Assembly: GCF_042680805.1 (NCBI RefSeq)
Contig: NZ_JBHUEM010000001.1
Span: 186,001-250,000, forward strand
DNA from: Bacillus_CJ salitolerans
GTDB lineage: Bacteria > Bacillota > Bacilli > Bacillales > SA4
DNA: 64,000 bases
Direction of reading: 5' to 3'
Positions 16,476 to 26,131 of this stretch are shown in pieces. Within the stretch, counting starts at the first letter, position 1, and each line of letters starts with the position of its first letter. The notes beneath the pieces were generated by a model. That model saw only the letters and a list, made by a program, of their open reading frames with translations, was not told where the DNA came from and made no database searches. Position numbers and translations under genes: made by a program.

Positions 16476-16508
16476 AAAAAAAGACTGCCCGAGATCGTTC
16501 TCGACAGC
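16476..16508 (-). terminator. Terminator of pbpG
   Basis: On the reverse strand CTGTCGAGA pairs with TCTCGGGCAG (small bulge) and is followed by T7. A second palindrome, CTAGGAAAGCTTCCTAG at 16512-16528, is closer to the gene and has T5 on the plus side. Confidence 0.75.
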
Positions 16509-16545
16509 CTGACTAGGAAAGCTTCCTAGTGTTTTTATTATCACT

Positions 16546-18630
16546 TTAAGGTGAGATCCACTTCATTAGTTTATCGATCCAACCTTCATCTTCTGGAACA
16601 ATATCTATTTGTATAGGTGGTCCCTCGTTATTATATTGATGCGGTAAATGGTCTGTACAATATTCATCTGGTTCTGATCCTCGGAGATAATAAGTGAGTC
16701 TAGCAACGGGACATGCTTCTGTTGCTAGAAGGCCGTTATGAGGATTTACATACACTCCTACTACACCAGAGGTAGGTTTAAAGGCTTGAACTGGTTCCTC
16801 CTTCAGTGCTTCCTCCATGATATCAGCCCAAATGGTTTTAGCATATCTCTTTTCAGCTGCTAAATCCAACGTATGATCACGGTCATATCCTATCCAAACT
16901 CCTGTAACAAGATTAGGCGAGTATCCTATCATCCAGCTATCTGTACTCGTTGTTCCTGATTTCCCAGCATACACTCGAGTAAGTTTATCTTTTATTGTTC
17001 GACCAGTCACCTTCGTGTAATCGTTGAGCTTTTCATCAAACATACCTGTCATCATATGAGTCGTTACAAATGCAGCATCCTTATCTAGAATCTGCTCTTT
17101 ATGTACTTTATTCTCATAGATGATTTCTCCGTGATGATTGACGATTTTTTGAATAAAGGTAGGCTCTATCCTTTTTCCGCCGTTAGCAAGAATACCATAA
17201 GCATTGACCATATCGATCATTTTGACCGTAGATGTTCCCAGTGCTAAAGATGGTACTTCAGGTAGCTTACCGGAAATACCAATCCGGCGACTTGTATCAA
17301 TAAGTGCTTGCTGACCAAGTGAAAGATGAGTTTTAACCGCAAATACATTATCGGAGAGAGCAATAGCTTGTGCTAAGGTAATCGTATCATTGGCATAATA
17401 ATCGTTAAAATTACTGGGAGAATATGTCAGTTCCTCTTTTTCTCCAAATCTGAAGGTCGTATACTCACTTCTAAGCTGGGTAGAAGGAGTAAAGCCTTGT
17501 TCGATTGCCGAGTAGTAAAGAAATGGCTTAAATGTTGACCCAGGCTGCCTTTTTGCTTGTGTTGCTCGGTTAAACTGACTTATTGAATAATCTCTCCCGC
17601 CTACCAGTGCCTTGACATGTCCGGTAGAAGGGTCTGTTACCATTACTGCTGCTTGAATCTCAGATTTAGGATCGATGGTAGAGGCTATTTTTTCCTCGAC
17701 AATTTGTTGAACCTTCGGATCAAGGGTTGTATATACTTTTAATCCTCCCATTTGAATCGTTCGATCTGTAATCGTTGTTAAGGAACGAAGTACTTGTTTA
17801 ACTGCATCTTGGAAATAAGGAGCAATATCTTGATGCTTGTTATCAAACTTTGCATAAAAGGATAGTGGCACAGCCTCAGCAATAGCCGCTTCTTCACTCG
17901 ATAATAGCTTGTTTTGGACCATTGATTGGAGAATGAGTTTTTGTCTTAATTTAGCTTGTTCAAAATTTGTTAGCGGAGAATAGCTACTTGGTCCTTTAGG
18001 GATACCAGCTAGCATAGTGGCTTCACTTAGCGTGAGATCTTTTGCTTGTTTATTAAAATAAAAATTGGCAGCCGCTTCGATTCCGTATGCACCATGACCA
18101 TAATAGATCGTATTTAAATAACCTTCTAAAATTTGTTCTTTAGAATAATTGATTTCTAGACGTAATGTATAAAGGGCTTCTAACACTTTTCGCTTCCATG
18201 TTTTGTCATGTTCTAAAAAGAGATTACGGGCATATTGCTGAGAAATCGTGCTAGCCCCCTGCACCTTGGCCATTGCCTTGATATCTGCAATGGCTGCACC
18301 GGCAATACGCTTATAATCAAAGCCGTTATGCTCAAAAAAACGTCTATCTTCTATAGATATGGTTGCATTGATAAGATCAGGTGAAATCTCTTGTAACTCC
18401 ACCCAATACCTTGTTTGACCTTGGCTACTTTCACCAATTACTTGACCATCTGCACTATAGTAGACGGTGGATTGAGGTACAGCAAGTGGAGGGGGGCCTT
18501 GAATTTTTGCATATATTAATACACTTACCCACCCCATCATAAAAAAAATGGACATGATTAAGCTAATAAAAAATAGAGCACGTATATATTTTAACGTTTG
18601 GCGAAATCGCTGATTTGTGATGATTTCCAT
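16546..18630 (-). CDS. pbpG: Class A penicillin-binding protein PbpG (PBP2d-like)
   Basis: A 694-residue bifunctional peptidoglycan synthase. Residues about 16-42 are the membrane anchor. The glycosyltransferase domain holds Glu94 in IEDRRFFEHNGFD and the QQYARNLFL motif. The transpeptidase domain has Ser365-Thr-Phe-Lys368, SDN at 426-428 and the KSGTT box near residue 557. The start at 18630 has AGGTGG 7 nt upstream; an open extension to 18675 has no RBS. In B. subtilis ywhE (pbpG) is expressed in the forespore and contributes to germ-cell-wall synthesis. B. subtilis PbpG has a similar length (691). Confidence 0.93.
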   Translation of the reverse strand: MEIITNQRFRQTLKYIRALFFISLIMSIFFMMGWVSVLIYAKIQGPPPLAVPQSTVYYSADGQVIGESSQGQTRYWVELQEISPDLINATISIEDRRFFEHNGFDYKRIAGAAIADIKAMAKVQGASTISQQYARNLFLEHDKTWKRKVLEALYTLRLEINYSKEQILEGYLNTIYYGHGAYGIEAAANFYFNKQAKDLTLSEATMLAGIPKGPSSYSPLTNFEQAKLRQKLILQSMVQNKLLSSEEAAIAEAVPLSFYAKFDNKHQDIAPYFQDAVKQVLRSLTTITDRTIQMGGLKVYTTLDPKVQQIVEEKIASTIDPKSEIQAAVMVTDPSTGHVKALVGGRDYSISQFNRATQAKRQPGSTFKPFLYYSAIEQGFTPSTQLRSEYTTFRFGEKEELTYSPSNFNDYYANDTITLAQAIALSDNVFAVKTHLSLGQQALIDTSRRIGISGKLPEVPSLALGTSTVKMIDMVNAYGILANGGKRIEPTFIQKIVNHHGEIIYENKVHKEQILDKDAAFVTTHMMTGMFDEKLNDYTKVTGRTIKDKLTRVYAGKSGTTSTDSWMIGYSPNLVTGVWIGYDRDHTLDLAAEKRYAKTIWADIMEEALKEEPVQAFKPTSGVVGVYVNPHNGLLATEACPVARLTYYLRGSEPDEYCTDHLPHQYNNEGPPIQIDIVPEDEGWIDKLMKWISP

Positions 18631-19012
18631 TAATGACCACCTACACACTATGGCATGGTTCAAAATACTCCTCAACAGTATTGAAGAAAAATCAACATTT
18701 TAAACATACAGCTACTAATTTTGTGTAAAATCATGGAGTGTGAAAATGTAAATCCAATATTTAAGAAATGATCGTTGTGGGAAATTGTGGTGTTTTGAAA
18801 TGAAGAACCTTCATATTTTATTGCGGAAGAAAATGAAAGAAGGAATCATATTTTTTTCGACATTCTTTTACTTTTTACTATGCATTTTGTGTTAGTTGTT
18901 TTATACTTTGAACTGCTGTACATTATTTACTCGTTTTGTTAATTTTTCTTTTGTGTAAAAAATTTACCATTTGAATAGAAGAGGCAGAGATTTTCTATTC
19001 AATGGTTTTTAA
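18631..19012. other. pbpG/speE divergent intergenic region with terminator-like hairpin
   Basis: This AT-rich stretch has no supported gene. At 18966-19006 ACCATT, a one-base bulge and GAATAGAA pair with TTCTATTC and AATGGT, giving a 14 bp stem followed by T5. A terminator upstream of the speE promoter and pointing toward it would end a short unannotated transcript. Confidence 0.5.
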
Positions 19013-19040
19013 TTGTTCTAAAAGGGAACGATAGTATAGT
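19013..19040 (+). promoter_or_regulatory. Candidate promoter of speE
   Basis: TTGTTC (19013-19018) and TATAGT (19035-19040) are separated by 16 nt and lie 47 nt before the speE start. This is a match to sigma-A boxes by eye only. Confidence 0.45.
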
Positions 19041-19087
19041 GTAATTAAGACCAGATGTGGGAACTAGTAGAAAGGTGTGATGAACAA

Positions 19088-19918
19088 ATGGAATTATGGT
19101 TTACAGAGAAACAAACTGAAAAATTTGGAATTACAATGAAAATTAAACAAACCTTACATACGGAACAAACTGATTTTCAGAAGCTTGATATGGTTGAGAC
19201 TGAAGAATTTGGAAACATGTTGATTTTAGATGGAATGGTCATGACAACTCAAAAGGACGAGTTTGTATACCACGAAATGGTTGCACACGTTCCTTTATTT
19301 ACTCATCCAAATCCAGAAAACGTTCTAGTCGTTGGTGGCGGTGATGGTGGCGTCATTCGCGAAGTATTAAAGCACCCTAGCGTAAAGAAAGCAACGTTAG
19401 TTGAAATCGATGGGAAAGTTATTGAATACTCTAAAAAGTATTTACCTGAGATTGCTGGTAAGCTTGAAGACTCTCGTGTAGAGGTAAAGGTAGATGACGG
19501 TTTTATGCACATCGCTCAAAGTGAAAATGTGTATGACGTTATTATGGTTGACTCAACAGAGCCAGTTGGTCCAGCGGTTAATCTATTCACAAAAGGTTTT
19601 TATGCAGGTATCTCAAAAGCACTAAAAGAAGATGGGGTATTTGTTGCTCAAACGGATAACCCTTGGTTTACACCTGAATTAATTACGAACGTTCAACGTG
19701 ATGTAAAAGAGATTTTCCCTATTACAAGACTTTATATTGCAAACATCCCTACTTATCCAAGTGGAATGTGGACATTTACAATCGGTTCAAAGAAACATGA
19801 TCCTCTGGAAGTGTCAGAAGATCGTTTCCATGAAATTGATACAAAATATTACACGAAAGAACTACATAAGGCAGCTTTCGTATTACCGAAGTTTGTAGCA
19901 GACCTAGTTAAAGAATAG
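19088..19918 (+). CDS. speE: Spermidine synthase
   Basis: A 276-residue aminopropyltransferase, the same length as B. subtilis SpeE, that makes spermidine from putrescine and decarboxylated SAM. Motifs include LDGMVMTTQKDEFVYHEMVAHVP, the nucleotide-binding VVGGGDGGVIREVLKH, the acidic VEIDGKVIEY and the catalytic-loop MVDSTEPVGPA. The ATG at 19088 has AAAGGTG 9 nt upstream. speB follows after 50 nt, so agmatine hydrolysis and spermidine synthesis are linked. Confidence 0.96.
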   Translation: MELWFTEKQTEKFGITMKIKQTLHTEQTDFQKLDMVETEEFGNMLILDGMVMTTQKDEFVYHEMVAHVPLFTHPNPENVLVVGGGDGGVIREVLKHPSVKKATLVEIDGKVIEYSKKYLPEIAGKLEDSRVEVKVDDGFMHIAQSENVYDVIMVDSTEPVGPAVNLFTKGFYAGISKALKEDGVFVAQTDNPWFTPELITNVQRDVKEIFPITRLYIANIPTYPSGMWTFTIGSKKHDPLEVSEDRFHEIDTKYYTKELHKAAFVLPKFVADLVKE

Positions 19919-19927
19919 TTATGGAAT

Positions 19928-19952
19928 GGGACAGGATATCCTGTTCCTTTTT
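19928..19952 (+). terminator. Intercistronic palindrome between speE and speB
   Basis: GGGACAGGATATCCTGTTCC is a self-complementary 20-mer (one G-T pair) followed by T5. It sits between two genes of one operon and could partly terminate or protect the speE transcript. Confidence 0.55.
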
Positions 19953-19968
19953 AAAAGGAGGTAAAATT

Positions 19969-20847
19969 ATGCGCTTTGATGAAGCTTATTCTGGTAACGT
20001 ATTTATTAAGAGTCATCCTAATTATGAAGAAAGTGAAGCTGTACTTTACGGTATGCCGATGGATTGGACCGTGTCCTATCGACCAGGTTCACGCTTTGGT
20101 CCAACACGTATTCGTGAGGTGTCAATCGGGCTTGAGGAATATAGTGCCTACTTAGATCGTGAATTAGAAGAAGTGAAATACTTTGATGCTGGCGATATCC
20201 CATTACCATTCGGTAATCCAGGTAAAAGCCTTGATATGATTGAAGATTATGTTGACAATCTTTTAGCTGATGGAAAGTTTCCATTAGGGATGGGCGGTGA
20301 ACATTTAGTATCTTGGCCTGTCATGAAAGCAATGTATAAAAAGTACCCTGACTTAGCCATCATTCACATGGATGCTCATACAGACCTACGTGAGCATTAT
20401 GAAGGGGAGCCTTTCTCTCACTCTACGCCAATTCGAAAAGTAGCCGAGCTTATAGGACCACAAAACGTGTATTCATTTGGTATTCGCTCGGGAATGAAGG
20501 AAGAATTTGAGTGGGCAAAGAAGGTGGGTATGCATATCTCGAAATTTGATGTACATCAGCCATTAAAAGAGATCTTACCGAAGCTTGCGGGACGTCCGGT
20601 TTATGTAACCATTGATATTGATGTACTAGACCCTGCTCATGCACCTGGTACAGGTACTGTAGATGCTGGTGGTATTACATCAAAGGAGCTACTTGCTTCC
20701 ATTCATGAAATTGCTCATTCTAATGTAAAAGTTGTCGGAGCAGATTTAGTAGAGGTAGCTCCAATTTATGATCCATCTGAACAAACAGCTAATACGGCAA
20801 GTAAATTAATTCGTGAAATGATTTTAGGATGGGTTCCTAAAAAATAG
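19969..20847 (+). CDS. speB: Agmatinase
   Basis: A 292-residue ureohydrolase converting agmatine to putrescine and urea. The binuclear manganese site is visible in GMGGEHLVSW, HMDAHTDLREHY and DIDVLDPAHAPGTGT. The start at 19969 follows AAAAGGAGG by 7 nt; a frame from 19921 begins in the intergenic palindrome. Placement directly after speE supports agmatinase and not arginase or formiminoglutamase. Confidence 0.95.
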   Translation: MRFDEAYSGNVFIKSHPNYEESEAVLYGMPMDWTVSYRPGSRFGPTRIREVSIGLEEYSAYLDRELEEVKYFDAGDIPLPFGNPGKSLDMIEDYVDNLLADGKFPLGMGGEHLVSWPVMKAMYKKYPDLAIIHMDAHTDLREHYEGEPFSHSTPIRKVAELIGPQNVYSFGIRSGMKEEFEWAKKVGMHISKFDVHQPLKEILPKLAGRPVYVTIDIDVLDPAHAPGTGTVDAGGITSKELLASIHEIAHSNVKVVGADLVEVAPIYDPSEQTANTASKLIREMILGWVPKK

Positions 20848-20850
20848 TCT

Positions 20851-20884
20851 AAAAAGCTGAGACAAAACAGTCTCAGCTTTTTTA
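20851..20884. terminator. Terminator between speB and the DUF421 gene
   Basis: A 13 bp stem (AAAAAGCTGAGAC with GTCTCAGCTTTTT) around a 6 nt loop has T6 on the plus strand and an equivalent run on the minus strand, so it can serve both convergent genes. Confidence 0.88.
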
Positions 20885-20945
20885 ATAGAAATCAACTGGA
20901 GACATAATTTTTTCTATATAACTGGAGGACACATAGCTAATGTAT

Positions 20946-21668
20946 TTAATGATATATAGAAGGAGTAGATAAGGATTGCTGTTTCATTGTAATGTGAATA
21001 TTCTTATTTGTATCAATCGAAGCAAAAAAAATATCATCCAATCGGTTTATTCCTCTGTTGACTAATTGGTTTCGGAGCCACTCTTCGGTTAATGAGAAAT
21101 CCAGTAGCACGCTCTCGTAAAGTGTTCCTTCAACAACGACGGGAAACCCAATGGTAACTGATTGGTCAGAGATCCCCAAATCTTTTCTAGTTACGGACGA
21201 TGCCGCACCTTTTTTCAAAATGGATAAATTTCCACTTCCCTCGATAATCCCAAGGTGAACCTCATTAATATCAAATATATCCTTTTCCCTTAGTAACGAA
21301 AGAATATTATCAAGCGAATACCGTATTCTTTTGATATTCTTTACGACAAACTGACCGTCCTGAATCACAACTACAGGCTCAAATGTAATGGCCCTACCCA
21401 GTTTTCGATGTCGGATTTTTAAATATGCAGTAAATCTGGAAAATAGGGCAATAACGACAATGGCAAAGGCAGTGTGTAAGTGCTCAATTTTAGGATCAGC
21501 AATATCGGCACCAACAACTGCTGAGAGTGTAATGATTGTAAGGAAATCAAAAACAGGGAGTTCCCCAATTGATCTCCTTCCCATAAATAAAGTCATAACT
21601 AAAACGAGTGGCAATATCGAAACAATTCTTCCAAGAACAATTGCTAATTCTCGTAATGTATCTGTCAT
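20946..21668 (-). CDS. DUF421 (YetF-like) membrane protein
   Basis: A 240-residue protein with three hydrophobic helices in the first 90 residues (including ILPLVLVMTLFMGRRSIGELPVFDFLTIITLSAVVGADIA, read in parts) and a soluble C-terminal DUF421 domain. The GRRSIGELPVFDFL segment is highly typical. The start at 21668 follows AGAGGAG by 5 nt. In sporulating Bacillus several paralogues exist and some are spore-envelope proteins; the role of this one is unknown. Confidence 0.85.
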   Translation of the reverse strand: MTDTLRELAIVLGRIVSILPLVLVMTLFMGRRSIGELPVFDFLTIITLSAVVGADIADPKIEHLHTAFAIVVIALFSRFTAYLKIRHRKLGRAITFEPVVVIQDGQFVVKNIKRIRYSLDNILSLLREKDIFDINEVHLGIIEGSGNLSILKKGAASSVTRKDLGISDQSVTIGFPVVVEGTLYESVLLDFSLTEEWLRNQLVNRGINRLDDIFFASIDTNKNIHITMKQQSLSTPSIYH

Positions 21669-21808
21669 AAAAACTCCTCTAAAATGAAATATTTGTAAAA
21701 ATTTTATTATTTTACTTCCTATTTTTCTCAAATTGTGTGATATTATTTAAAGATAAAAAAGATAGAAAAGTCACAACTTTTAGGAAACTGTTTTTAGGGG
21801 GAGCATCA

Positions 21809-22678
21809 ATGCCACGTATTTTCGAAATTAGCATTCAATTCTTAGTGGCGTGTGTGGGGATTATCTTTGTAGGTGCCATACCGTCTTTGTTTAATACAGT
21901 TAATGGAAGCTTTGTTAACTCTACTAGCTACTATGAAACCATTAAGGAAATCATCCAAGGAATATCACAATATAAAAGCTTAACCTATGATTGGAACGGA
22001 GTAGAACGTGATCTATTCCCTTTTCTATTTGAGCCTGTTTTCTACTCTATCACGATTTTAATCTGTGCATTATTATTGGCTTATCTAGTTTCAACGCTAT
22101 TTACATTTTTAACGATGCTATTACCAGCCAAACATAGAGGAAAATCCAAACTATTTATATACTTATTTGAATCGTTGCCAGACATTTTGATCGTCTTCTT
22201 AATGCAGTTTTTTATTATCTATTTTTATAAGAAAACAAATATCTTATTGTTAAACTTCGTGTCCTTACAAGAGGAAAGGGCGTACCTTTTACCTATCCTC
22301 TGTTTAGCAATCTTTCCAACCATTCAGTTATATAGGTTAAGTATGTTGTTATTTGAACAAGAGCTAACTAAAGATTACGTCTATTTAGCGAAAATGAAGG
22401 GTGTTTCATACTATAGTGTTTTACTTGTTCATATCCTTCGAAATGCAACGGTTAGCTTATTTTTCCAATCGAAGAAAGCAGTTTGGTTTATGTTATCGAA
22501 TTTATTTATATTAGAATACTTATTTAATATTTTTGGAATTACACGCTTCTTAACCCAATACATGACACCAACGATTTTTACAATCGGGTTACTCTTATTT
22601 TTTATACCAATCTTTATCCTATATAACATTGCTGAATCAATAGTTAAAAATGTTGTGAGTGGAGGGGAGTCTTTATGA
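21809..22678 (+). CDS. ABC transporter permease, oligopeptide/nickel type (DppB-like)
   Basis: A 289-residue membrane protein with about six hydrophobic segments. The cytoplasmic coupling loop reads KDYVYLAKMKGVSYYSVLLVHILRNATVSLF, which matches the EAA loop of peptide-transporter permeases (usually with Ala-Lys-Gly and HxLRN). The start at 21809 follows GGGGGAG; a longer frame starts at 21737 without an RBS. It overlaps the next permease gene by 4 nt. No ATP-binding or solute-binding subunit lies next to the pair. Confidence 0.8.
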   Translation: MPRIFEISIQFLVACVGIIFVGAIPSLFNTVNGSFVNSTSYYETIKEIIQGISQYKSLTYDWNGVERDLFPFLFEPVFYSITILICALLLAYLVSTLFTFLTMLLPAKHRGKSKLFIYLFESLPDILIVFLMQFFIIYFYKKTNILLLNFVSLQEERAYLLPILCLAIFPTIQLYRLSMLLFEQELTKDYVYLAKMKGVSYYSVLLVHILRNATVSLFFQSKKAVWFMLSNLFILEYLFNIFGITRFLTQYMTPTIFTIGLLLFFIPIFILYNIAESIVKNVVSGGESL

Positions 22679-23715
22679 TAAAAAGGCTGTTAACCCAACC
22701 TTTGTTCTTAATTGGATTTCTTGTTATTGTTGGACTGGTCCTTTCAAGTTTTCTGTATACCGCAATTTATCATAATGAAATTCCACAGGACCGCTATTTA
22801 TATGATGATAATGGTAGGATTGTTGATTCCTCTCCCTTATCTCCAAGTAAAGAGATTTGGTTTGGAACGGATCGAGATGGATTCCACATGCTACACAAGG
22901 TTATTATCGGAGCAAAGTTTACGATCTTAGCAGCTCTTGGAATTGCCTTTTTACGAGTATTAGTTGCTATTCCAATTGGAATGATTTTAAGTTCCTATTT
23001 AACGAAATCACGAAAATATATTAATGGGTTTGTCGATTCATTTCACTATATTCCATTAAGCTTGATTGCCTATTACATTTTATACCCGGTCCTTTGGATG
23101 GGACCAGCTGGCTATCAACATACGCTTACAGAACGTGTTGTTATTGAGGTAGTGGTATTAACTGTATTAACACTCCCCATTTTAAGTGTTCTGATTGGAA
23201 ATGAAGGGTCTTTCATTATGAAAAAGGACTATATCATCAGTGCTCAAACGTTAGGGGCAAGCAGGTGGCATATTATTAGAAAACATATCCTTCCTTCAAT
23301 GAAGGAGAAATTTATGATTATGTTTGGGCAACAAGTTGTTCAGGTTCTACTCATTTTCTCCCATTTAGGTCTATTAAAACTATTTTTCGGAGGGACGGTC
23401 GTTTCCTATGATCCGTTATTCAGAGATCCACCGTCATCTTCAACGTTAGAATGGTCAGGTTTAATCGGTGACGCACAGCAACACTTATATACAGCTATTT
23501 GGATTCCTTTTACTCCTATCTTGTTCTTTGCGATAACGATATTTGCTGTTAACTTAATGATTGAAGGCTTTACGAAGGTTAGTACAGGAGAAACAAGATC
23601 GAAAAAGAAGAAAGAGAAAGTAAACCACAGCAAAAATCAAGAAACCGATACTACGGATGAAACAATTCATAAAAAGAGCTTTGAATTAGAGAAACAACAA
23701 TCGATAGCGGGTTAA
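22675..23715 (+). CDS. ABC transporter permease, oligopeptide/nickel type (DppC-like)
   Basis: A 346-residue partner of the preceding permease, starting inside its stop (ATGA). The segment IWFGTDRDGFHMLHKVIIGAKFTILAAL is the DppC/OppC signature, and YIISAQTLGASRWHIIRKHILPS is the EAA coupling loop. The last 45 residues are a charged, Lys-rich tail unlike the family norm. The pair looks like a peptide or metal importer lacking its ATPase and binding protein here, so it must borrow them or act otherwise. Confidence 0.82.
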   Translation: MIKRLLTQPLFLIGFLVIVGLVLSSFLYTAIYHNEIPQDRYLYDDNGRIVDSSPLSPSKEIWFGTDRDGFHMLHKVIIGAKFTILAALGIAFLRVLVAIPIGMILSSYLTKSRKYINGFVDSFHYIPLSLIAYYILYPVLWMGPAGYQHTLTERVVIEVVVLTVLTLPILSVLIGNEGSFIMKKDYIISAQTLGASRWHIIRKHILPSMKEKFMIMFGQQVVQVLLIFSHLGLLKLFFGGTVVSYDPLFRDPPSSSTLEWSGLIGDAQQHLYTAIWIPFTPILFFAITIFAVNLMIEGFTKVSTGETRSKKKKEKVNHSKNQETDTTDETIHKKSFELEKQQSIAG

Positions 23716-23716
23716 T

Positions 23717-23741
23717 ACCAGTGGAAACACTGGTTTTTTTG
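23717..23741 (+). terminator. Terminator of the ABC permease pair
   Basis: The 7 bp stem ACCAGTG / CACTGGT with a GAAA loop is followed by T7, immediately after the stop codon. Confidence 0.88.
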
Positions 23742-23934
23742 TTGTTATATATAAAGGATACGTTATGTTCCAATTAGGACATTGCATAAAAATTAAATAA
23801 TTATTGGTTCCTGCACTAGAATGAAACAAAGTCATTCTGATTTCCCACATCTCTTATCCTTATAAGTGCGATGTTGAACTTTTCCAAAGAAATCTATATA
23901 CTTATTAAGTTATAAAGGATAAGGGTGTGAAATA

Positions 23935-24378
23935 ATGGGGCAATCGGAAGGGGTAGCAGTTCAAATCACCTTTTCTAGTGAAATAAATGATCAAGGTGAA
24001 AAAGCTCATTTTTCATTTGCGACAACAGGCTTATACTACATAAAAGGAAGAAATTCTTATCTCCGATTTGACGAAAAGTTACATAATGGGGAGTCTGTTA
24101 AAACGACAGTAAGATGGTCCAATCATGAGGCTTGGATTAAACGGACAGGGACTGTTACGATGAAGCTACCTTTTATAGTAGGTGAAACAACAAAAGGTAT
24201 GTATGAAAACGTACAGGGAAAAATGGAAATGACCGCAAATACAGATAAAATACAGAGTAGCTGGAATCCGAGAGATAAACAAGGGGATTTTGAACTACAA
24301 TATAGACTTAGCATGTTAGGGAATAAATTAGGCATATACCAAATAGTCATACAATTTAAGGAGGAGAACCATTCATGA
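23935..24378 (+). CDS. ywiB: YwiB-family beta-barrel protein (DUF1934)
   Basis: A 147-residue soluble protein predicted to be mostly beta strand, with GLYYIKGRNSYLRFDE and the final LQYRLSMLGNKLGIYQIVIQF typical of DUF1934 calycin-like barrels. GGGTG lies 7 nt before the ATG. It overlaps argS by 4 nt, the same coupling as B. subtilis ywiB-argS. Function unknown. Confidence 0.88.
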   Translation: MGQSEGVAVQITFSSEINDQGEKAHFSFATTGLYYIKGRNSYLRFDEKLHNGESVKTTVRWSNHEAWIKRTGTVTMKLPFIVGETTKGMYENVQGKMEMTANTDKIQSSWNPRDKQGDFELQYRLSMLGNKLGIYQIVIQFKEENHS

Positions 24379-26045
24379 ATATTGTCGATCAAGTAAAAGA
24401 ACGGTTAAAGGATGAAATCAAAAATGCTGTTATAAAATCGGGATTAGCCCATGAAGATCAACTACCAGATGTAGTGTTAGAGCTGCCAAAGGAAAAGGCG
24501 CACGGCGACTATGCAACAAACATGGCCATGCAGCTGGCTCGTGTAGCTAAAAAGCCACCTCGAACTATTGCAGAGGAGATTGTAGCAAATTTTGATAAGT
24601 CAAAAGGGTCAATCGAAAAGCTAGAGATCGCAGGTCCTGGATTTATCAACTTCTACATGGACAATAGCTACTTAACTGAATTAATTCCAACAATTATTAA
24701 AGCAGGGGATTCATATGGCGAAACGGCTACAGGGAATAACGAAAAAGTAAACGTAGAATTTGTTTCAGCTAATCCAACTGGAGATCTACATTTAGGACAT
24801 GCCCGCGGAGCAGCTGTTGGGGATTCACTTTGTAACATATTAGAGAAAGCAGGGTTTCAAGTAACAAGGGAATATTACATAAATGATGCAGGGAACCAAA
24901 TAAATAATTTAGCCCTGTCAGTGGAAGCACGCTACTTCCAAGCGTTAGGTCATGATAAACCGATGCCAGAGGACGGATACCACGGTGCAGATATAATCGA
25001 AATAGGGAACCAGCTAGCAAAAGAATATGGGGATCGTTATATCAATGTAAGTGAAACAGAACGTTTTGATTTTTTCCGACAGTATGGATTAAAGGTTGAA
25101 TTAGAAAAGTTAAAGAAGGATTTAGAAAGCTTCCGCGTTCCATTTAATGTATGGTACTCAGAAACATCCCTTTATGAGAGCGGAAAAATTGATACAGCAC
25201 TTCAAAAATTAAAAGAACAAGGAATGATTTTTGAAGAAGATGGTGCAACATGGCTACGTTCTACTCAATATGGGGACGATAAAGACCGTGTGCTTATTAA
25301 ACAGGACGGCACTTACACATACTTAACTCCAGATATTGCCTACCACCAGGATAAACTTATCCGTGGTCATGAGAAGCTAATAAATATTTGGGGCGCCGAT
25401 CACCACGGATATATACCACGTATGAAAGCTGCCATACAATCTCTTGGCTACCCTGGTGACATTCTAGATGTTGAGATTATCCAAATGGTGCAGCTTTACC
25501 AAAATGGTGAGAAAATTAAGATGTCTAAGCGTACAGGGAAGGCAGTAACTTTACGAGAACTAATGGAAGAGGTTGGAGTCGATGCCATGCGTTACTTCTT
25601 TGCGATGAGAAGTGCTGACACACAAATGGATTTTGACTTAGACCTTGCAGTCTCTAAATCAAATGAAAACCCAGTTTATTATTCTCAATATGCCCATGCA
25701 CGAATTTGTAGTATTTTACGTCAGGGAGAAGAAATGAACTTGAGTTATGAGGATGAGTTAGATTTTTCTCTAATACAATCAGAAAAAGAAATCGAGCTTC
25801 TTAAAAAGCTAGGTGAGTTTCCAGCAGCCGTTGCAGAAGCAGCCATCAAACGTATGCCACACCGTATCACAAACTACGTATTTGAATTATCGTCTGCTCT
25901 GCATAGTTTCTATAATGCGGAGAAGGTATTAGATGTTGAGAAGCTTGAAGTAAGTAAAGTGCGATTTGCACTTATGAAAGCTGTTCAATCGACGCTTAGA
26001 AATGCCTTATCGTTAATTGGCGTTTCGGCTCCGGAAAAAATGTAG
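24375..26045 (+). CDS. argS: Arginyl-tRNA synthetase
   Basis: A 556-residue class I synthetase, the standard length. The ATP-binding HLGH of the HIGH motif lies in ANPTGDLHLGHARGAA, and the KMSKRTGK motif is complete. The N-terminal additional domain binds the tRNA D-loop and the C-terminal helical domain the anticodon. AAGGAGGAG lies 7 nt upstream, inside ywiB. Confidence 0.97.
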   Translation: MNIVDQVKERLKDEIKNAVIKSGLAHEDQLPDVVLELPKEKAHGDYATNMAMQLARVAKKPPRTIAEEIVANFDKSKGSIEKLEIAGPGFINFYMDNSYLTELIPTIIKAGDSYGETATGNNEKVNVEFVSANPTGDLHLGHARGAAVGDSLCNILEKAGFQVTREYYINDAGNQINNLALSVEARYFQALGHDKPMPEDGYHGADIIEIGNQLAKEYGDRYINVSETERFDFFRQYGLKVELEKLKKDLESFRVPFNVWYSETSLYESGKIDTALQKLKEQGMIFEEDGATWLRSTQYGDDKDRVLIKQDGTYTYLTPDIAYHQDKLIRGHEKLINIWGADHHGYIPRMKAAIQSLGYPGDILDVEIIQMVQLYQNGEKIKMSKRTGKAVTLRELMEEVGVDAMRYFFAMRSADTQMDFDLDLAVSKSNENPVYYSQYAHARICSILRQGEEMNLSYEDELDFSLIQSEKEIELLKKLGEFPAAVAEAAIKRMPHRITNYVFELSSALHSFYNAEKVLDVEKLEVSKVRFALMKAVQSTLRNALSLIGVSAPEKM

Positions 26046-26131
26046 GTGGACAATAGTGGCAACTACAAATTGTAGTTGCCTGTTTTGTGCATACTGAACA
26101 GTAAAGAATCAGAAAGAAAGGATTGAAACGG

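Noticed and set aside
16161..16529. Open frame of 122 codons with a 17-residue repeated peptide
   Set aside because: It is the reading of a 51 bp DNA tandem repeat, begins without a ribosome site and ends in the pbpG terminator; the hairpin symmetry explains the conservation better than a protein would.
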